The notes beneath the pieces were generated by a model. That model made no database searches, was not told the origin of the DNA, and saw only the letters and a list, made by a program, of their open reading frames with translations. The translations under genes and the position numbers were made by a program. This document shows positions 22,875-39,246 of a DNA stretch of 64,000 nt, piece after piece; position 1 is the stretch's first letter, and the number at the start of each line of letters is the position of its first letter. Source of the stretch: Sisyra terminalis (taxonomy: Eukaryota; Arthropoda; Insecta; Neuroptera; Sisyridae); contig OY292277.1 of assembly GCA_958496175.1 (NCBI GenBank), forward strand, positions 27,757,282 to 27,821,281, given 5' to 3'.

Positions 22875-25195
22875 AAAAATGAATTAAAACAACGAACATT
22901 AGAGTACAAACGATGAAACAATAATCAACAATGAATTAATAAAAATATTCTCACTACTGGTAAAACCAATCGATATTATAATTTAAACCAAAATGTTGAT
23001 TCAATTTTTCAATACATGGAACTTCAAAACATGGAAAATTAAGGCTGTTATAGATATGTCAAAATGCTACCAGACAACTAAAAACTAAAGAAAATGTATC
23101 TTTTTTAATGCTAAAGCACTTGTGAAAATTTCAAAGGAATTCAGTAAATCGTTAAAAAAATATTATAATTTAAAAATACTATGATTTTACACGTAATCCA
23201 TGTAATCTTATGGAGATTCGGTAATCGAACAGAAATATTGTTCTAAATATTGTGTAAGTCGCGCATACTCACTTACATATCTTACGAATCTATGAACTGG
23301 ACAGCCTTATCACATTTTCATTATTTTATATAATGTCAAATTATTTATTGATTTTTAATTTCTTAATTATAATTATCTTTCAAACCAACTAATTTAATAT
23401 TTTATTTATGATTTAATCATATTAAAAATTTTCTACACTCATAACTTATGAGTATCAAATCAATAATATTTTATATTTGTTAAGTTTAAATCAAGGCATA
23501 TTCTGACCCAAGAGTAAGTTAAAAATTTTCTACATTTTTTATTTTGAACTTTTGGTGAAATTTCTAATATTCTCTTAAACTTTATACCTTTTTTTAAGTG
23601 TCGACCTATTTATTCGCCTCATGATACACTATAAAAAGTAATAATTGACAAATTTCTATTTCTATGTTCTTTCGCCTCCGATTGGATATCCATAACATCT
23701 TTAATTTATGAACATCTCACTTTTATTGGCATGCATATAATAGAGCTTTTTTAAAAGAATATAATATTTTATACGTTTAAAACAACACATTTTAGAGGAA
23801 GAATTTTCAAAAATTCTTTTTTGTCGTGCGCCTATGAGAATTGGCAAAGACATGCAACTTTACAAAGCAAAAAAGGCATATCGTAAATGATGAAAAATAA
23901 CATACGCACAAATTTATATAGATGTTGATTTATACGATTATGCTACGCCATCGCGAATTAGATTAGTTTTGCAATAAATGCAATACACTTTTTGGTTAAT
24001 AATTATTCAAATTATTTTATTAAAATTTTTTAATACATTAAATGATAACTGAAAAAAAGATTATTAGAGATTAAATGATTAATTCTGAATAGAAAATAAA
24101 AAACTTTATCAACATCCGTTTCCCAATGAAATATCGATTGAATTTTTAAAATTTCAGATTCAATTGTCCTTTAGCTATTGATATTATAAATTTACCATTT
24201 AAAGACAAATATATTATAATTTAAATAGAATACTCAATATTTTTATGAAATGAAATTTGTAACCTTTGTATCACCCCCGAAATCTTCGGCAGCTTTCTAG
24301 GATTTGGGTGCATGGTGCGATAAGGAAGAAAAGTGGGGATAAAAGGAAGGTTACAGAAAAAAGAAAGTTCATTCATTGAAAAAAGGATTTGAAATGTTAG
24401 GTAAGCTTTAGTGAGGAAAAATTTACCCGTTGGTCAGGTTATTGTTTATAGTGCATTTAATTGTATTAGTGTGAGTGTAGGTAATTGTTGGCGGAGGGAA
24501 CGACTAAAATCAAGGTATTTATTAAATTTTATTTAAGTACATAATTATTTCGGAAACAATGTTATTTATTTATTTTTTAAATTGAATTAAAAGAAACCCT
24601 TGCAATATTTATGAAAATGTTTCCAGTTGTTGATATTGATAATAGTTGTCGTAATTATGGTTGCTCTTTTGGTACAAATTAAGGTTATTGGTTATTAGGG
24701 ACAGGAAAAAAAACTAAATTGTGACAAAATAAATAATGATTTATTTTACTTGATCATTTTGCTTAAAAACATAATTTGTATTACTTTTAGCAACTTTCAA
24801 CAAGTAATTATCACCATTAATTTCAAATTGTTCTAAATGCCGAAGTAAAGTTAGCATGGATAATTTATGGATTTAAGTTGATAATGAAATATATGACAAA
24901 AAATTGTTCCCTTAATGCTATTCAGCATAATTACTCCAGGTCACAATCATTGGTTCATAAACAAATAGAATTTAAAAACTTTCATTGTTGAAAAACGAAC
25001 AGAAATTAAAAATCGCCTATTTGGTATAAGTAGTAGATATTAAAATTTTAGTTGACGTATCAACGGTAACTAATTTCCATCCAAAGACAATTAAGTGTTT
25101 GTCCAGTTGAGAGTTAAACATTGTTACTAAAGGCAAATAGCTTTTTGAAATAAACTAATCGTCACATACAAAATCGTCACTTTTGCCAGAAAACT
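22875..25195. other. Distal spacer of unit copy 2
   Basis: AT-rich non-coding DNA equivalent to 11,960-13,970 reversed. It contains about 300 bp (near 23,340-23,750) that copy 1 lacks and copy 3 has. Confidence 0.5.
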
Positions 25196-25199
25196 GATG

Positions 25200-25635
25200 C
25201 TGGGACTATTATGAAAGTATTATATCTGAACCGCCACAGGGTTGTTGCAAACAATCGAACTGAAAAGAAGGGAAATTTAGTCTACAGGAGGATTTGTCTA
25301 TTACGAAGAAATCAGGGAAAGTTTAAGGTGGAACGTAGTAGCTGCATATTTGTGCCGTTAAGTTTTTGGATCTTGTTTGAGGTGGCGGAGCCTCAGTTAG
25401 GAATGCCATAAGTACAGTAGCTTCTGATGATGGCATTGAAGGCTCGTTTCTTAGTGGATTGGGGTACATTTTGGGTTGTTGAAGAAAGCCTTCAAATCAA
25501 TCAAAACACACATCCAAGCAGCTTTGTTGCACGTAGCAGTCATTTGTTTAGTTCAGGTGAGGCACTTGGCGAAGATGATTCCGAGATATGTGGCAGAGTA
25601 ACTACATACATAGCCGACATCATCTTATGTTTGTT
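25200..25635 (-). pseudogene. Eroded jockey-type RT C-terminal fragment, copy 2
   Basis: Reverse-oriented equivalent of 11,530-11,960, with the same TYGIPN-stop-GSATSNKIQKL pattern on the minus strand. The plus-strand frames of 66 and 78 codons here are antisense shadows. Confidence 0.5.
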
Positions 25636-25639
25636 TGTA

Positions 25640-27400
25640 TATAAAAATGTTTATATTTCATAAAAACGATTTGTTGTACTTTAAATTTGTTTTACTGTGC
25701 TAGTTATTAGTTCAACTAAAAAGATGAATACAAATTATTTTCTAACTACAAAATACCTTTGCAACGATACATTACTCGCCTGTCTAAAGTATTATTTTTT
25801 GTATCCCTCAGTTTTTACATATTAGATAGCTTCCTTTATTATTTTTAAGTAATAGTAAATAGCCTGTTCTGAGTGGGTAGTTGTGTTGTATCTTAATACC
25901 AAATTTTATTAATTTCGGTTGTTTCGTTCTTTAATTAAAAGGAGACACACAAAGAGACAGGCCAAAGTTTTTAAAATATTAAGTTTGGAATAAGGGTCTC
26001 TTGAAACAAATATTTACTCTGAAATTGGGATCAAAATTAACATATACAAACAGACGTAAGAATTTTATATATTATTAAAAATAATATTTAAATAGCAACC
26101 AAAAGCTGAATCAGACGCATACACAGCCCCCCATACATCCTGATAATAACTGCCTATAAACTGCAGTTGAATTATAATAACAGCCAACATAGATTTATGC
26201 GAAAAATATTAAAAATTTAGTATCTATAATATTAAAAAGAAACTTTGCATGTCCTTATGTACACCCGTAAGAAGTTATACTTCGTTGGTATAATTAAAAA
26301 GATGTTTTTAATCCGCTGCCGTATACTCTTCCGGTAGTACCTGAACGAGCACAACAGTTATAAGGTTTGTGAGTACTAAAATATGATACAATTATAAACA
26401 CAAATTACTTTTCATATCAAAATACATTATAAGAAACGTATTTGTTGCGACAAAGACAAGGACAAAGAATATAAAGTTTTAAATACATCCATGTAAGTGG
26501 AGTACAAATATAATAATTATTGGCTCAAATTTGAACTACAATGTCATTAGTTTAATCTGTCATTTCGATTTTACTCAATAACTAATTTTAGCCATTTATT
26601 AGTTGTGTCAGTGTTGGGTTCTGAATATTTCACGGAAAATTACTGGTTTTCAAATAAAATGTTAAATTGATTATTTATACATCGATACTATATATTTAAA
26701 CATTCGGTCACTTATACAAAATGTATATTACATATTGTTTTAATTAACCGTTTAACCGAATTAACAGATTGAGTCACATGTTCGAAAACATTTGCCATAT
26801 AGAAGTAGATTGTTGCCATTAATTATGTATATACAATCCTAAATAGCAACGTCCTAAACATTATATTAATACAAAAATTACTGTATATTTTATTTACCCA
26901 TTTATATCTATGTAATGAAACTGATTTTTAATTCAAATATAGAAAAATATAATATATCAATCGACTTATCTTACATTATTTTAAATATTGCATTGAATAA
27001 TTTCAGAAAAATATATCTCTTTTGAATGCATAATTGGTATAGCAAGGGACGCTGTGGGTTGATAAGGTAGGTGATTATAATAATTCACAAGATCTGTTTT
27101 TCTAAATTCAATTTCTTTATTTACAACCAATCACAATAATAGCCTGACAGGACAATGTCTGCCGGGTTCAGCTGTCAAGCATATGGTAAGTACCTATGTG
27201 TATTTAATTATAACCATATTAATAATTATAAATGTGGCAATATTATCGATATCAATTAATTTTTGCAATTCAATTTTTGATGGAACGAAGTTCACCGGGT
27301 ACTCTAGTGTTTTATAAATAGAAACCCCACTTATCTTGTATTTAAAAGTGAGAACAACACACAAGTACAGTTGATAAAGTTTACTTACAAAAATTTCTTC
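25640..27400. other. Non-coding spacer, copy 2, with family B repeat
   Basis: Equivalent of 9,760-11,520 reversed; the family B repeat lies at about 25,670-26,030. The last bases before 27,401 are the 5S 5' flank (ACAAAAATTTCTTC). No gene. Confidence 0.5.
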
Positions 27401-27443
27401 GTCAACGTCCATACCATGTTGAAAACACCAGTTCTCGTCTGAT
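27401..27443 (+). rRNA. 5S rRNA gene, 5' fragment (nt 1-43), copy 2
   Basis: Starts GTCAACGTCCATACCATGTT and runs to CGTCTGAT, three bases further than in copy 1. It then joins the truncated element at TTCCTTGCAAAT. Confidence 0.93.
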
Positions 27444-27696
27444 TTCCTTGCAAATACTTAAAAGAACAAACTGATAACCAAATATGAACAATGTCGACTG
27501 ATAACAATAAAACCAAACATGTACAAACTAATGTAAAATAATTGCTAAGTGTAGGTAGAACTTATTACGATAAGTAGGAACTACAAAATAAACCAAATAT
27601 GTATTATAACAGTAGCTATATATTTATAACTAAAATGTATTTGCTCTGTACAAAAAGAATAAATAATAAACGATATTTTCACAAAAAAAAAAAAAA
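27444..27696 (+). mobile_element. 5'-truncated copy of the 5S retrotransposon
   Basis: 253 bp that match the last part of the 3' UTR of the full-length element (minus-strand 5046-5295), ending in 14 A residues (27,683-27,696). It is flanked by a 13-bp duplication GTTCTCGTCTGAT (5S nt 31-43) at 27,431-27,443 and 27,697-27,709. Five-prime truncation with a retained poly(A) is the normal product of incomplete target-primed reverse transcription. Confidence 0.92.
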
Positions 27697-27794
27697 GTTC
27701 TCGTCTGATCACTGAAGTTAAGCAACATAGGGCGCAGTCAGTACTTGGATGGGTGACCGCTTGGGAACACTGCGTGTCGTTGACTTTTTTTTTT
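27697..27794 (+). rRNA. 5S rRNA gene, 3' fragment (nt 31-118) plus terminator, copy 2
   Basis: 88 bases (27,697-27,784) identical in layout to the other copies, with the internal control region intact, followed by ten T residues at 27,785-27,794. Confidence 0.93.
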
Positions 27795-27989
27795 CATTTT
27801 TAATTATACATTTTTCGAGCCTTATTTTCTTGTATAAGTTACTCTTTTCTGTAATATTTTTTTTTTTTAATTGTTAAAGTATGGATTTGTTTTATATTTT
27901 TCAAACAATCAATACCAAATCAACAACATACTATGTATGCGTATAGTAAACATCTTATTAAGGTATAGTGATTATTAACCATCTACTGG

Positions 27990-29156
27990 GGCTCCCGTTT
28001 CATAACTTCAAAAGTATGACAACTGTACAAAGTGATTGTGGAAAAAAGTTTTGAAACGTTTTCCACAGATGTAATTGACTTTTTTGTTGCAAAGATAATA
28101 TCAAAATAACAAATCAGTACCTAGGTATAGCATTAAATTTTGATCTGCCATCTGATCATGCCGTATTAATCCTCACAGAACTTAAAATGGAAACAAGGTC
28201 AACAAAACTTGACAACGACCGTACAAATTGAGACCTGCACCGACGCTATATTGAAGAAAACTTAGACTTTCATGTGCAACTCAAAACAAAGGTAGATATT
28301 GAGAAAGCGCTCGAAAAGCTCAACAAAAAACAATGCACATAGAATGCTGGATGGCAACTCCATTAGAGCATGTTAAAAGCAAAAATCAGGTGGTTTTGAA
28401 AAGATTCTACAAAATATGAGATATAATCAGACGCCTATCAAATTCACCTCACCGAAAGAAATGAAATATTTTATCGAAAATATGAAATTCAAAAAAGCTC
28501 CAGGATATGACGCAATAACAGAAAAATTACATAAAGAGCTCCCTAGAAAGGGAAAAAGCTATATTACAGTGACATATAATGCCGTAAATAGAACGTTCAC
28601 ATATACCAGGGCAGTGGAAAGTGGCTCAAGTCATCATGATACAGAAATCTGAGAAAACACTACAACAGGTTAATTCTAATTGATCAATCAGCTTGTTATC
28701 AATACTGAGTAAACTTTACGAAAGAATGCTGCTAACTAGAATACAATAAACAATATCAGACAGATCTGCCATACCTGATCACCAATATGGTATTAAAGCA
28801 AAGCACTCAAAAACAATTCGAGACGCACAAGAACATAAAACATATATCTCAGCGACATTTCCAGATGTATCACAAGCATTTGATAAAGTGTGGCACCCAG
28901 GCCTCTTGTGGAAAATAATCCCCGAATACTTGAAAATGTTATCATCTTTTATCTGAACGATCGAATCTTCCTTCTGGAAAAAACAAAAAGGAATTCAAAG
29001 ATAGGACGTTCTGTTTTGTTAACAGCCAGAAAAAACTTTTTTACGCAGCATACTTTTTATGTAACCTGTAATAATATGTATTATAGCAAAGGCAAGAATC
29101 ATTTTTCAAAAAAGTTATGTTATAATATAGGCAATATGAAATCAGACATATTGTGA
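27990..29156 (+). pseudogene. Fossil jockey-like EN/RT piece, copy 2
   Basis: Plus-strand equivalent of 3,567-4,740. KKAPGYDAITEKLHKELPRK is readable in 28,416-28,652 and SQAFDKVWHPGLLWKI near 28,870-28,918. Frameshifts separate them. Confidence 0.75.
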
Positions 29157-29159
29157 TTG

Positions 29160-29550
29160 TGGTCTATATCAATTTTGACTAAGTTATCTTCAAGTGCAGC
29201 ATTTACAGTTTAGTCTTTTTAGATGATCTGATGATAAATTAAAAAAAAAATATTTTTTTGGGCCATTGTTATAAATCACTTATAAAAAAATTGATATTAT
29301 AAGCTCATTCGTTTTTTAAATTTTCAATACTACCTAATTCGTAACAATATATTCATTGAACTTGCGAATTATTAGATATTCATATGAATTTTTCGTTAGT
29401 AAAAAATGAATGAAGTCGTTCATTTACTACTAAATGAATCTCTTGAAGTTTCTATATGAGTTAATTGAACTGAAGGAAGATATCGAAAAAGGGATATTTA
29501 TTTATATTGTAAAATAATACGTTTCATATGGGACTGATTAGTATAAATAA
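29160..29550. other. Spacer before H4, copy 2
   Basis: AT-rich, no gene; equivalent of 3,160-3,560. Confidence 0.5.
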
Positions 29551-29553
29551 TTT

Positions 29554-29592
29554 AACTCCTTATATAAGAAAATTGCGATCCCCGAAGGGATC
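29554..29592 (-). terminator. H4 3' processing signal, copy 2
   Basis: Stem-loop at 29,577-29,592 (TTCG loop on the minus strand) with the HDE-like AAGGAGTT at 29,554-29,561. Confidence 0.8.
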
Positions 29593-29632
29593 TTGTTAAT
29601 ATTGTTGCAAAAACGGCACGATGATATATTGT

Positions 29633-30594
<962 letters not shown>

Positions 30595-30615
30595 ATCTCT
30601 TACAACAACTTTTTT

Positions 30616-30652
30616 GGCCCCTATGGGGCCCTATACAACTTACAGAAGAGTA
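30616..30652 (+). terminator. H3 3' processing signal, copy 2
   Basis: GGCCCC-TAT-GGGGCC at 30,616-30,630, then CAGAAGAGTA at about 30,643-30,652. Confidence 0.75.
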
Positions 30653-30654
30653 AT

Positions 30655-31545
30655 ACATTAAGTCATATTCTATAATTAATATGTACCATGAATATTTGTT
30701 GCCATGGCTCATGCACCAACATTTAATCCTAATGATAAGACTAATATTCACATAATGTTGTCCTAAAACCCTCTGCATGTAGTATATTTAGAACAAATAT
30801 TTAACCATTTGATTCCCACAAGAAAAAAACTTGGTACGGCAATTGTACATCTTACCGAAATAATTGTTGTACAACCCTCGTACGAGATTAAATCTTTTGC
30901 TTATAGGTACTATACACTCATGAAATCTTTCAATATTGAAGTTTTTCCGTTACCGTATTTTAACGAGGGATGTTAATAGAGATTTTCAGGTTTCTTTATT
31001 ATGGACAATCTATTTCGCTTAGTTCTTTGGTCGTCAATTATAATAAATTTGTCACAGATGCAAAAGTCTTTTAATATACAAGGAATTGATAATATTTTCC
31101 AATGTGTCATGCTATTTCTTCATGCCAACAATATTTACTCCTCATTCAAAAAGGTGAGTATAATGTGAAACATTTTTTTTTTTTTTTAATTTAGTTTTAC
31201 ACTTAAAATTTCACATAGCCAAGAAGTAGCATTAGCATTAGTAGACAGCGCTAAATGAAATGTGTAATTGTTGGAGTTTCGTGTCCCTTAGTTTTCTTAT
31301 TCTGAAAGTCATGGTACACCTGAGGTCTTCATTAGAAGACAGTGATGTTACGTTGAGCCTTCGATAAAACCTAGAGATTTTAAGTTCAAACCAAGAATTG
31401 AAAACTTAGAGTAGGTACTAGTCCTATTCAGTCATAACGGTTAAATTAAGTTTTATCAAATGTGTATTAATCCCTACAGTTGATGATTTTGGTTTTACAC
31501 TAGAGGTTACTGTATTAAGGACAGAGCGACATATGTCTTAGATTA
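30655..31545. other. H3-H2A intergenic spacer, copy 2
   Basis: AT-rich with a T-run near 31,172-31,187. No H1 or other gene. Confidence 0.6.
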
Positions 31546-31547
31546 TT

Positions 31548-31585
31548 AACTTTTTAAAATCATAATTGCGGTCCCGTAAGGGACC
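31548..31585 (-). terminator. H2A 3' processing signal, copy 2
   Basis: Stem-loop at 31,570-31,585 (TTAC loop on the minus strand) with AAAAAGTT at 31,548-31,555. Confidence 0.85.
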
Positions 31586-31618
31586 ATGTAATATATAGAT
31601 GAATGCAGATATATATGT

Positions 31619-32321
<703 letters not shown>

Positions 32322-32693
32322 ATGCCGCCCAAGACAAGTGGTAAAGCTGCCAAAAAGGCTGGAAAAGCCCAGAAGAACATTACCAAGACCGACAAGAAGA
32401 AGAAGCGCAAACGTAAGGAAAGTTACGCTATCTACATCTACAAAGTCTTGAAACAAGTTCATCCCGATACCGGAGTATCAAGTAAAGCCATGTCCATCAT
32501 GAACAGCTTTGTCAATGATATCTTCGAACGTATTGCTGCTGAAGCTTCCCGTTTGGCTCACTACAACAAGAGATCCACAATCACCAGTCGGGAAATCCAA
32601 ACTGCTGTGCGTCTATTGTTGCCCGGTGAATTGGCCAAGCACGCTGTCAGTGAAGGAACTAAAGCCGTTACCAAATACACTAGTTCCAAGTAA
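32322..32693 (+). CDS. H2B: Histone H2B, copy 2
   Basis: 123 residues, protein identical to copies 1 and 3. The ATG is in ACAATG context and the stop is followed 27 bp later by a stem-loop. Confidence 0.98.
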   Translation: MPPKTSGKAAKKAGKAQKNITKTDKKKKRKRKESYAIYIYKVLKQVHPDTGVSSKAMSIMNSFVNDIFERIAAEASRLAHYNKRSTITSREIQTAVRLLLPGELAKHAVSEGTKAVTKYTSSK

Positions 32694-32719
32694 CTTCGTC
32701 CACATTACCATATTATTCA

Positions 32720-32757
32720 GGCCCTGCAAAGGGCCGCACATATTTTCTTAAAGAGTT
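32720..32757 (+). terminator. H2B 3' processing signal, copy 2
   Basis: Stem GGCCCT/AGGGCC at 32,720-32,735 closes a GCAA loop (a GNRA type), followed by AAAGAGTT at 32,750-32,757, a good match to the U7-pairing element. Confidence 0.8.
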
Positions 32758-32759
32758 GA

Positions 32760-33673
32760 ATAAATACGACAATTCTATGTTTCAAAAGATCTATCTTTAA
32801 GGTCACATCAAGTTTTTACCTTTCAGAACATGAATAATTTACATTAAAATGATTCGTGAATTATTTCAATTTCTAAATTATTAAATATGAATGTAGATAA
32901 TTGAATGCAAATTTAATCTTATTCGACTTTTGAAATTTTTCTATCTTAGCCATTGTCAAACCATTAGGTTCTTTCATGGTCTCCAACACTAATGGAGCAC
33001 TTTAAATGTTTTTAAAACAACATAGGTATTCGGAGCGAAGATGAATCTAACAAATCATCGAACTTTCCACCCTTTCCGTATTGAAAAGTTACAAAAAAAA
33101 AAAGTTGAATTGGAGAATTTCTCGATATTGGTTTTGGAAAAATTCGTAATCTACAATTAAAAGTCGGATCAGTAATGAAGTAGAAGATATAGCCTAATCA
33201 CGCCTTTGTAATTGCACCCGGCTTGCGGTGAAAAATTTAATAGACAACATTATCGCAGCTAATATATGAAAATACAAAGCTGAAGACGTTTCGATTCCAC
33301 GACTCAATATGATTCCGATCGACATGCCGTACGACTTTAAACGATTAAAATTTTAGGGTAGCTTGTATTTGTAATGGCGATAAATAAATCACAGACAGTC
33401 ATAGAATGTTTGTGGCGTCAGTTTTGAAAATTCATGTGTTTTACATAACCAATTTTAAATCGCCAGTTCACTTATATACACACACAAATGAAATATTTCC
33501 TATAAATCCATAAAAAAGTACCCAATATTTCAAACGCTGCGTTTTGATGCATTGGCAAGTGCGTAAAAAATTGCAATAGATACCGAGGAACACCCTAATT
33601 TTAACAATGATGATACGGATTATGATACTATTTGGATTTTGAAATATTTAATTTCGATAGTTTTGAAATAGAG
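32760..33673. other. Unit flank, left arm of inner inverted repeat
   Basis: Non-coding; mirrored at 35,166-36,080. An A-run at 33,093-33,103 and scattered stops; no gene found. Confidence 0.6.
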
Positions 33674-35165
33674 TTTTAAAAAATTAGATTTTAAAATGTT
33701 TGATTGTTGATAAACAAACAAAATTTAAAAACCGCCTCTTTGTTATTTGGTATAAGTACCTACTACACAAATGTCATACTAATTAAGTGAAATGACGTTA
33801 TTTAAAATGCTGTTATCAAAATGATATAACAAAAAGAGACACTTATTATTAATTCATTATTTATTTATTAATAACACTTATTAAATTCAAAATTTCGATT
33901 GTTGATTAACTTAACATTTTCTCATATAAACTTAGTCACCCCCATTCACTCTGTTAGGGTAGGAATTTTCAAAAAAAAAATCTTATCACATGCCTACTAC
34001 TTCTTATAAGGAATACACCGAATACTAAAATTTCATTTGGCAGAAGAGATATATAATTACACGATTTTAAAAACGTATTTACTTTATGCTTCATTAATAT
34101 AATTATATTTTTAATACTACTGTTACCTTTTTCGTTAATATTTCCTTATAATAATATTTCCTTTATAAATAAAAAAAAGTCTAATGAAAGATTCGAAACC
34201 ACGTCTCTTTTATTGTGACCATAAGAATGTCAGATACGTAAGCGAATGCGCTATGAACGTATAATTACATAAAGTGCTTATTATGTGTAAAAACATTTTT
34301 ATTTCAAAAAAGCACGTTTTTGTATTTTAAATTAAATTACTGTGATTTTTATTAGTTCAACTAAAAGATTAATACAGATCATTCTCTAACTTTTAAAAAC
34401 CTTTCCAATGATATATAACTCGCCTGTCTAAAGTAAAATATTTTTTTTCATCCCTCAGTTTTTACGTAAGGGATACATTCCCTTATTATTTTTAAGGAAT
34501 TATAAGTAGTCTAACGTGTGTGAGTAATTGTGTAGTATCTTAATATCAAATTTCATTAAATTTGGATGTTCCATTTTTTACTATAGTGCCGTCTAACCGA
34601 GCGGTGACCATGCGATATTTTTTAAATAACTTATATTTTTAAACTTGTGATATCTTTCGAAGGAAATATTCAAATTGAATTATTCAAAATTGATTATTAC
34701 ATAGAGCAATTTTATTCTTTGCAAAAATTTTTTAAAAGTGTCTTTTCCAAGTTGACAAAATAGTGTTATTAAGTATGATTATGTTTTTCGTAATAGAAAT
34801 AAGAAAAATACAAGTTTTCAGATACCACTACAAATAGCAAATTTGAAAAGAAAACATAATCTACACCTACGTTACGCAGACGAAGTTGCGGAGATCAGCT
34901 AGTTGTTTTATATTATTATGTGATTATTTTTTTTTCTTTTTGTAATGGGCATATAGATTTTGCTTCGTCCAAAAGGACCTATGGCATTGAAGAAATAAGA
35001 AATTCGATGTTGTTGGAAGGCTTAGAACACAAAATAAATCCTGATTTAAAAGTGTATGTCGAATGATTGAATTTCATTCAATTCGGTCGAATGCAGATCT
35101 TTTTCTTCAAGATCTTCAAAATGAGAATCTATAACTTTAAGGTCAAAATTATCTTCTTCGATATT
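33674..35165. other. Centre (loop) of second inverted repeat
   Basis: 1,492 bp between mirrored arms. 33,690-34,905 is repeat-derived: family A at the start, a tRNA-like relic at 34,181-34,258, a family B repeat at 34,300-34,590, and a family A terminus ending at 34,903. The rest (34,906-35,165) has a short acidic minus-strand frame (NIEEDNFDLKVIDSHFEDLE) of unknown origin, perhaps a transposase remnant. Confidence 0.65.
34730..34903 (+). repeat. Repeat family A terminus inside palindrome centre
   Basis: Ends CACCTACGTTACGCAGACGA, then AGTTGCGGAGATCAGCTAG followed by T. Nearly the same subterminal sequence as at 22,740-22,869. Confidence 0.55.
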
Positions 35166-36081
35166 CTCTATTTCAAAACTATCGAAATTAAATATTTCAA
35201 AATCCAAATAGTATCATAATCCGTATCATCATTGTTAAAATTAGGGTGTTCCTCGGTATCTATTGCAATTTTTTACGCACTTGCCAATGCATCAAAACGC
35301 AGCGTTTGAAATATTGGGTACTTTTTTATGGATTTATAGGAAATATTTCATTTGTGTGTGTATATAAGTGAACTGGCGATTTAAAATTGGTTATGTAAAA
35401 CACATGAATTTTCAAAACTGACGCCACAAACATTCTATGACTGTCTGTGATTTATTTATCGCCATTACAAATACAAGCTACCCTAAAATTTTAATCGTTT
35501 AAAGTCGTACGGCATGTCGATCGGAATCATATTGAGTCGTGGAATCGAAACGTCTTCAGCTTTGTATTTTCATATATTAGCTGCGATAATGTTGTCTATT
35601 AAATTTTTCACCGCAAGCCGGGTGCAATTACAAAGGCGTGATTAGGCTATATCTTCTACTTCATTACTGATCCGACTTTTAATTGTAGATTACGAATTTT
35701 TCCAAAACCAATATCGAGAAATTCTCCAATTCAACTTTTTTTTTTTGTAACTTTTCAATACGGAAAGGGTGGAAAGTTCGATGATTTGTTAGATTCATCT
35801 TCGCTCCGAATACCTATGTTGTTTTAAAAACATTTAAAGTGCTCCATTAGTGTTGGAGACCATGAAAGAACCTAATGGTTTGACAATGGCTAAGATAGAA
35901 AAATTTCAAAAGTCGAATAAGATTAAATTTGCATTCAATTATCTACATTCATATTTAATAATTTAGAAATTGAAATAATTCACGAATCATTTTAATGTAA
36001 ATTATTCATGTTCTGAAAGGTAAAAACTTGATGTGACCTTAAAGATAGATCTTTTGAAACATAGAATTGTCGTATTTATTC

Positions 36082-36119
36082 AACTCTTTAAGAAAATATG
36101 TGCGGCCCTTTGCAGGGCC
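36082..36119 (-). terminator. H2B 3' processing signal, copy 3
   Basis: Stem-loop at 36,104-36,119 (GCAA loop on the minus strand) with AAAGAGTT at 36,082-36,089. Confidence 0.8.
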
Positions 36120-36145
36120 TGAATAATATGGTAATGTGGACGAAG

Positions 36146-36517
36146 TTACTTGGAACTAGTGTATTTGGTAACGGCTTTAGTTCCTTCACTGACAGCGTGC
36201 TTGGCCAATTCACCGGGCAACAATAGACGCACAGCAGTTTGGATTTCCCGACTGGTGATTGTGGATCTCTTGTTGTAGTGAGCCAAACGGGAAGCTTCAG
36301 CAGCAATACGTTCGAAGATATCATTGACAAAGCTGTTCATGATGGACATGGCTTTACTTGATACTCCGGTATCGGGATGAACTTGTTTCAAGACTTTGTA
36401 GATGTAGATAGCGTAACTTTCCTTACGTTTGCGCTTCTTCTTCTTGTCGGTCTTGGTAATGTTCTTCTGGGCTTTTCCAGCCTTTTTGGCAGCTTTACCA
36501 CTTGTCTTGGGCGGCAT
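36146..36517 (-). CDS. H2B: Histone H2B, copy 3
   Basis: 123 residues, identical protein to copies 1 and 2; full 3' signals are present. Confidence 0.98.
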   Translation of the reverse strand: MPPKTSGKAAKKAGKAQKNITKTDKKKKRKRKESYAIYIYKVLKQVHPDTGVSSKAMSIMNSFVNDIFERIAAEASRLAHYNKRSTITSREIQTAVRLLLPGELAKHAVSEGTKAVTKYTSSK

Positions 36518-37220
<703 letters not shown>

Positions 37221-37253
37221 ACATATATATCTGCATTCATCTATATATTACAT

Positions 37254-37291
37254 GGTCCCTTACGGGACCGCAATTATGATTTTAAAAAGTT
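37254..37291 (+). terminator. H2A 3' processing signal, copy 3
   Basis: Stem-loop at 37,254-37,269 (TTAC loop) plus AAAAAGTT at 37,284-37,291. Confidence 0.85.
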
Positions 37292-37294
37292 AAT

Positions 37295-38180
37295 AATCTA
37301 AGACATATGTCGCTCTTTCCTTAATACAGTAACCTCTAGTGTAAAACCAAAATCATCAACTGTAGGGATTAATACACATTTGATATAACTTAATTTAACC
37401 GTTATGACTGAATAGGACTAGTACCTACTCTAAGTTTTCAATTCTTGGTTTGAACTTAAAATCTCTAGGTTTTATCGAAGGCTCAACGTAACATCACTGT
37501 CTTCTAATGAAGACCTCAGGTGTACCATGACTTTCAGAATAAGAAAACTAAGGGACACGAAACTCCAACAATTACACATTTCATTTAGCGCTGTCTACTA
37601 ATGCTAATGCTACTTCTTGGCTATGTGAAATTTTAAGTGTAAAACTAAATTAAAAAAAAAAAAAAATGTTTCACATTATACTCACCTTTTTGAATGAGGA
37701 GTAAATATTGTTGGCATGAAGAAATAGCATGACACATTGGAAAATATTATCAATTCCTTGTATATTAAAAGACTTTTGCATCTGTGACAAATTTATTATA
37801 ATTGACGACCAAAGAACTAAGCGAAATAGATTGTCCATAATAAAGAAACCTGAAAATCTCTATTAACATCCCTCGTTAAAATACGGTAACGGAAAAACTT
37901 CAATATTGAAAGATTTCATGAGTGTATAGTACCTATAAGCAAAAGATTTAATCTCGTACGAGGGTTGTACAACAATTATTTCGGTAAGATGTACAATTGC
38001 CGTACCAAGTTTTTTTCTTGTGGGAATCAAATGGTTAAATATTTGTTCTAAATATACTACATGCAGAGGGTTTTAGGACAACATTATGTGAATATTAGTC
38101 TTATCATTAGGATTAAATGTTGGTGCATGAGCCATGGCAACAAATATTCATGGTACATATTAATTATAGAATATGACTTA
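37295..38180. other. H2A-H3 intergenic spacer, copy 3
   Basis: Differs from copy 1 by scattered substitutions (for example CTCTTTCC against CTCTGTCC near 37,313). No gene. Confidence 0.6.
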
Positions 38181-38185
38181 ATGTA

Positions 38186-38223
38186 TTACTCTTCTGTAAG
38201 TTGTATAGGGCCCCATAGGGGCC
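38186..38223 (-). terminator. H3 3' processing signal, copy 3
   Basis: GGCCCC-TAT-GGGGCC on the minus strand at 38,209-38,223, with a purine-rich element at about 38,187-38,196. Confidence 0.75.
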
Positions 38224-38244
38224 AAAAAAGTTGTTGTAAGAGAT

Positions 38245-39206
<962 letters not shown>

Positions 39207-39246
39207 ACAATATATCATCGTGCCGTTTTTGCAACAATATTAACAA

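Noticed and set aside
35000..35240. Possible gene at the palindrome centre (acidic minus-strand frame)
   Set aside because: Short, enters a stop or shifted frame at both ends, no recognisable family; left only as a note.
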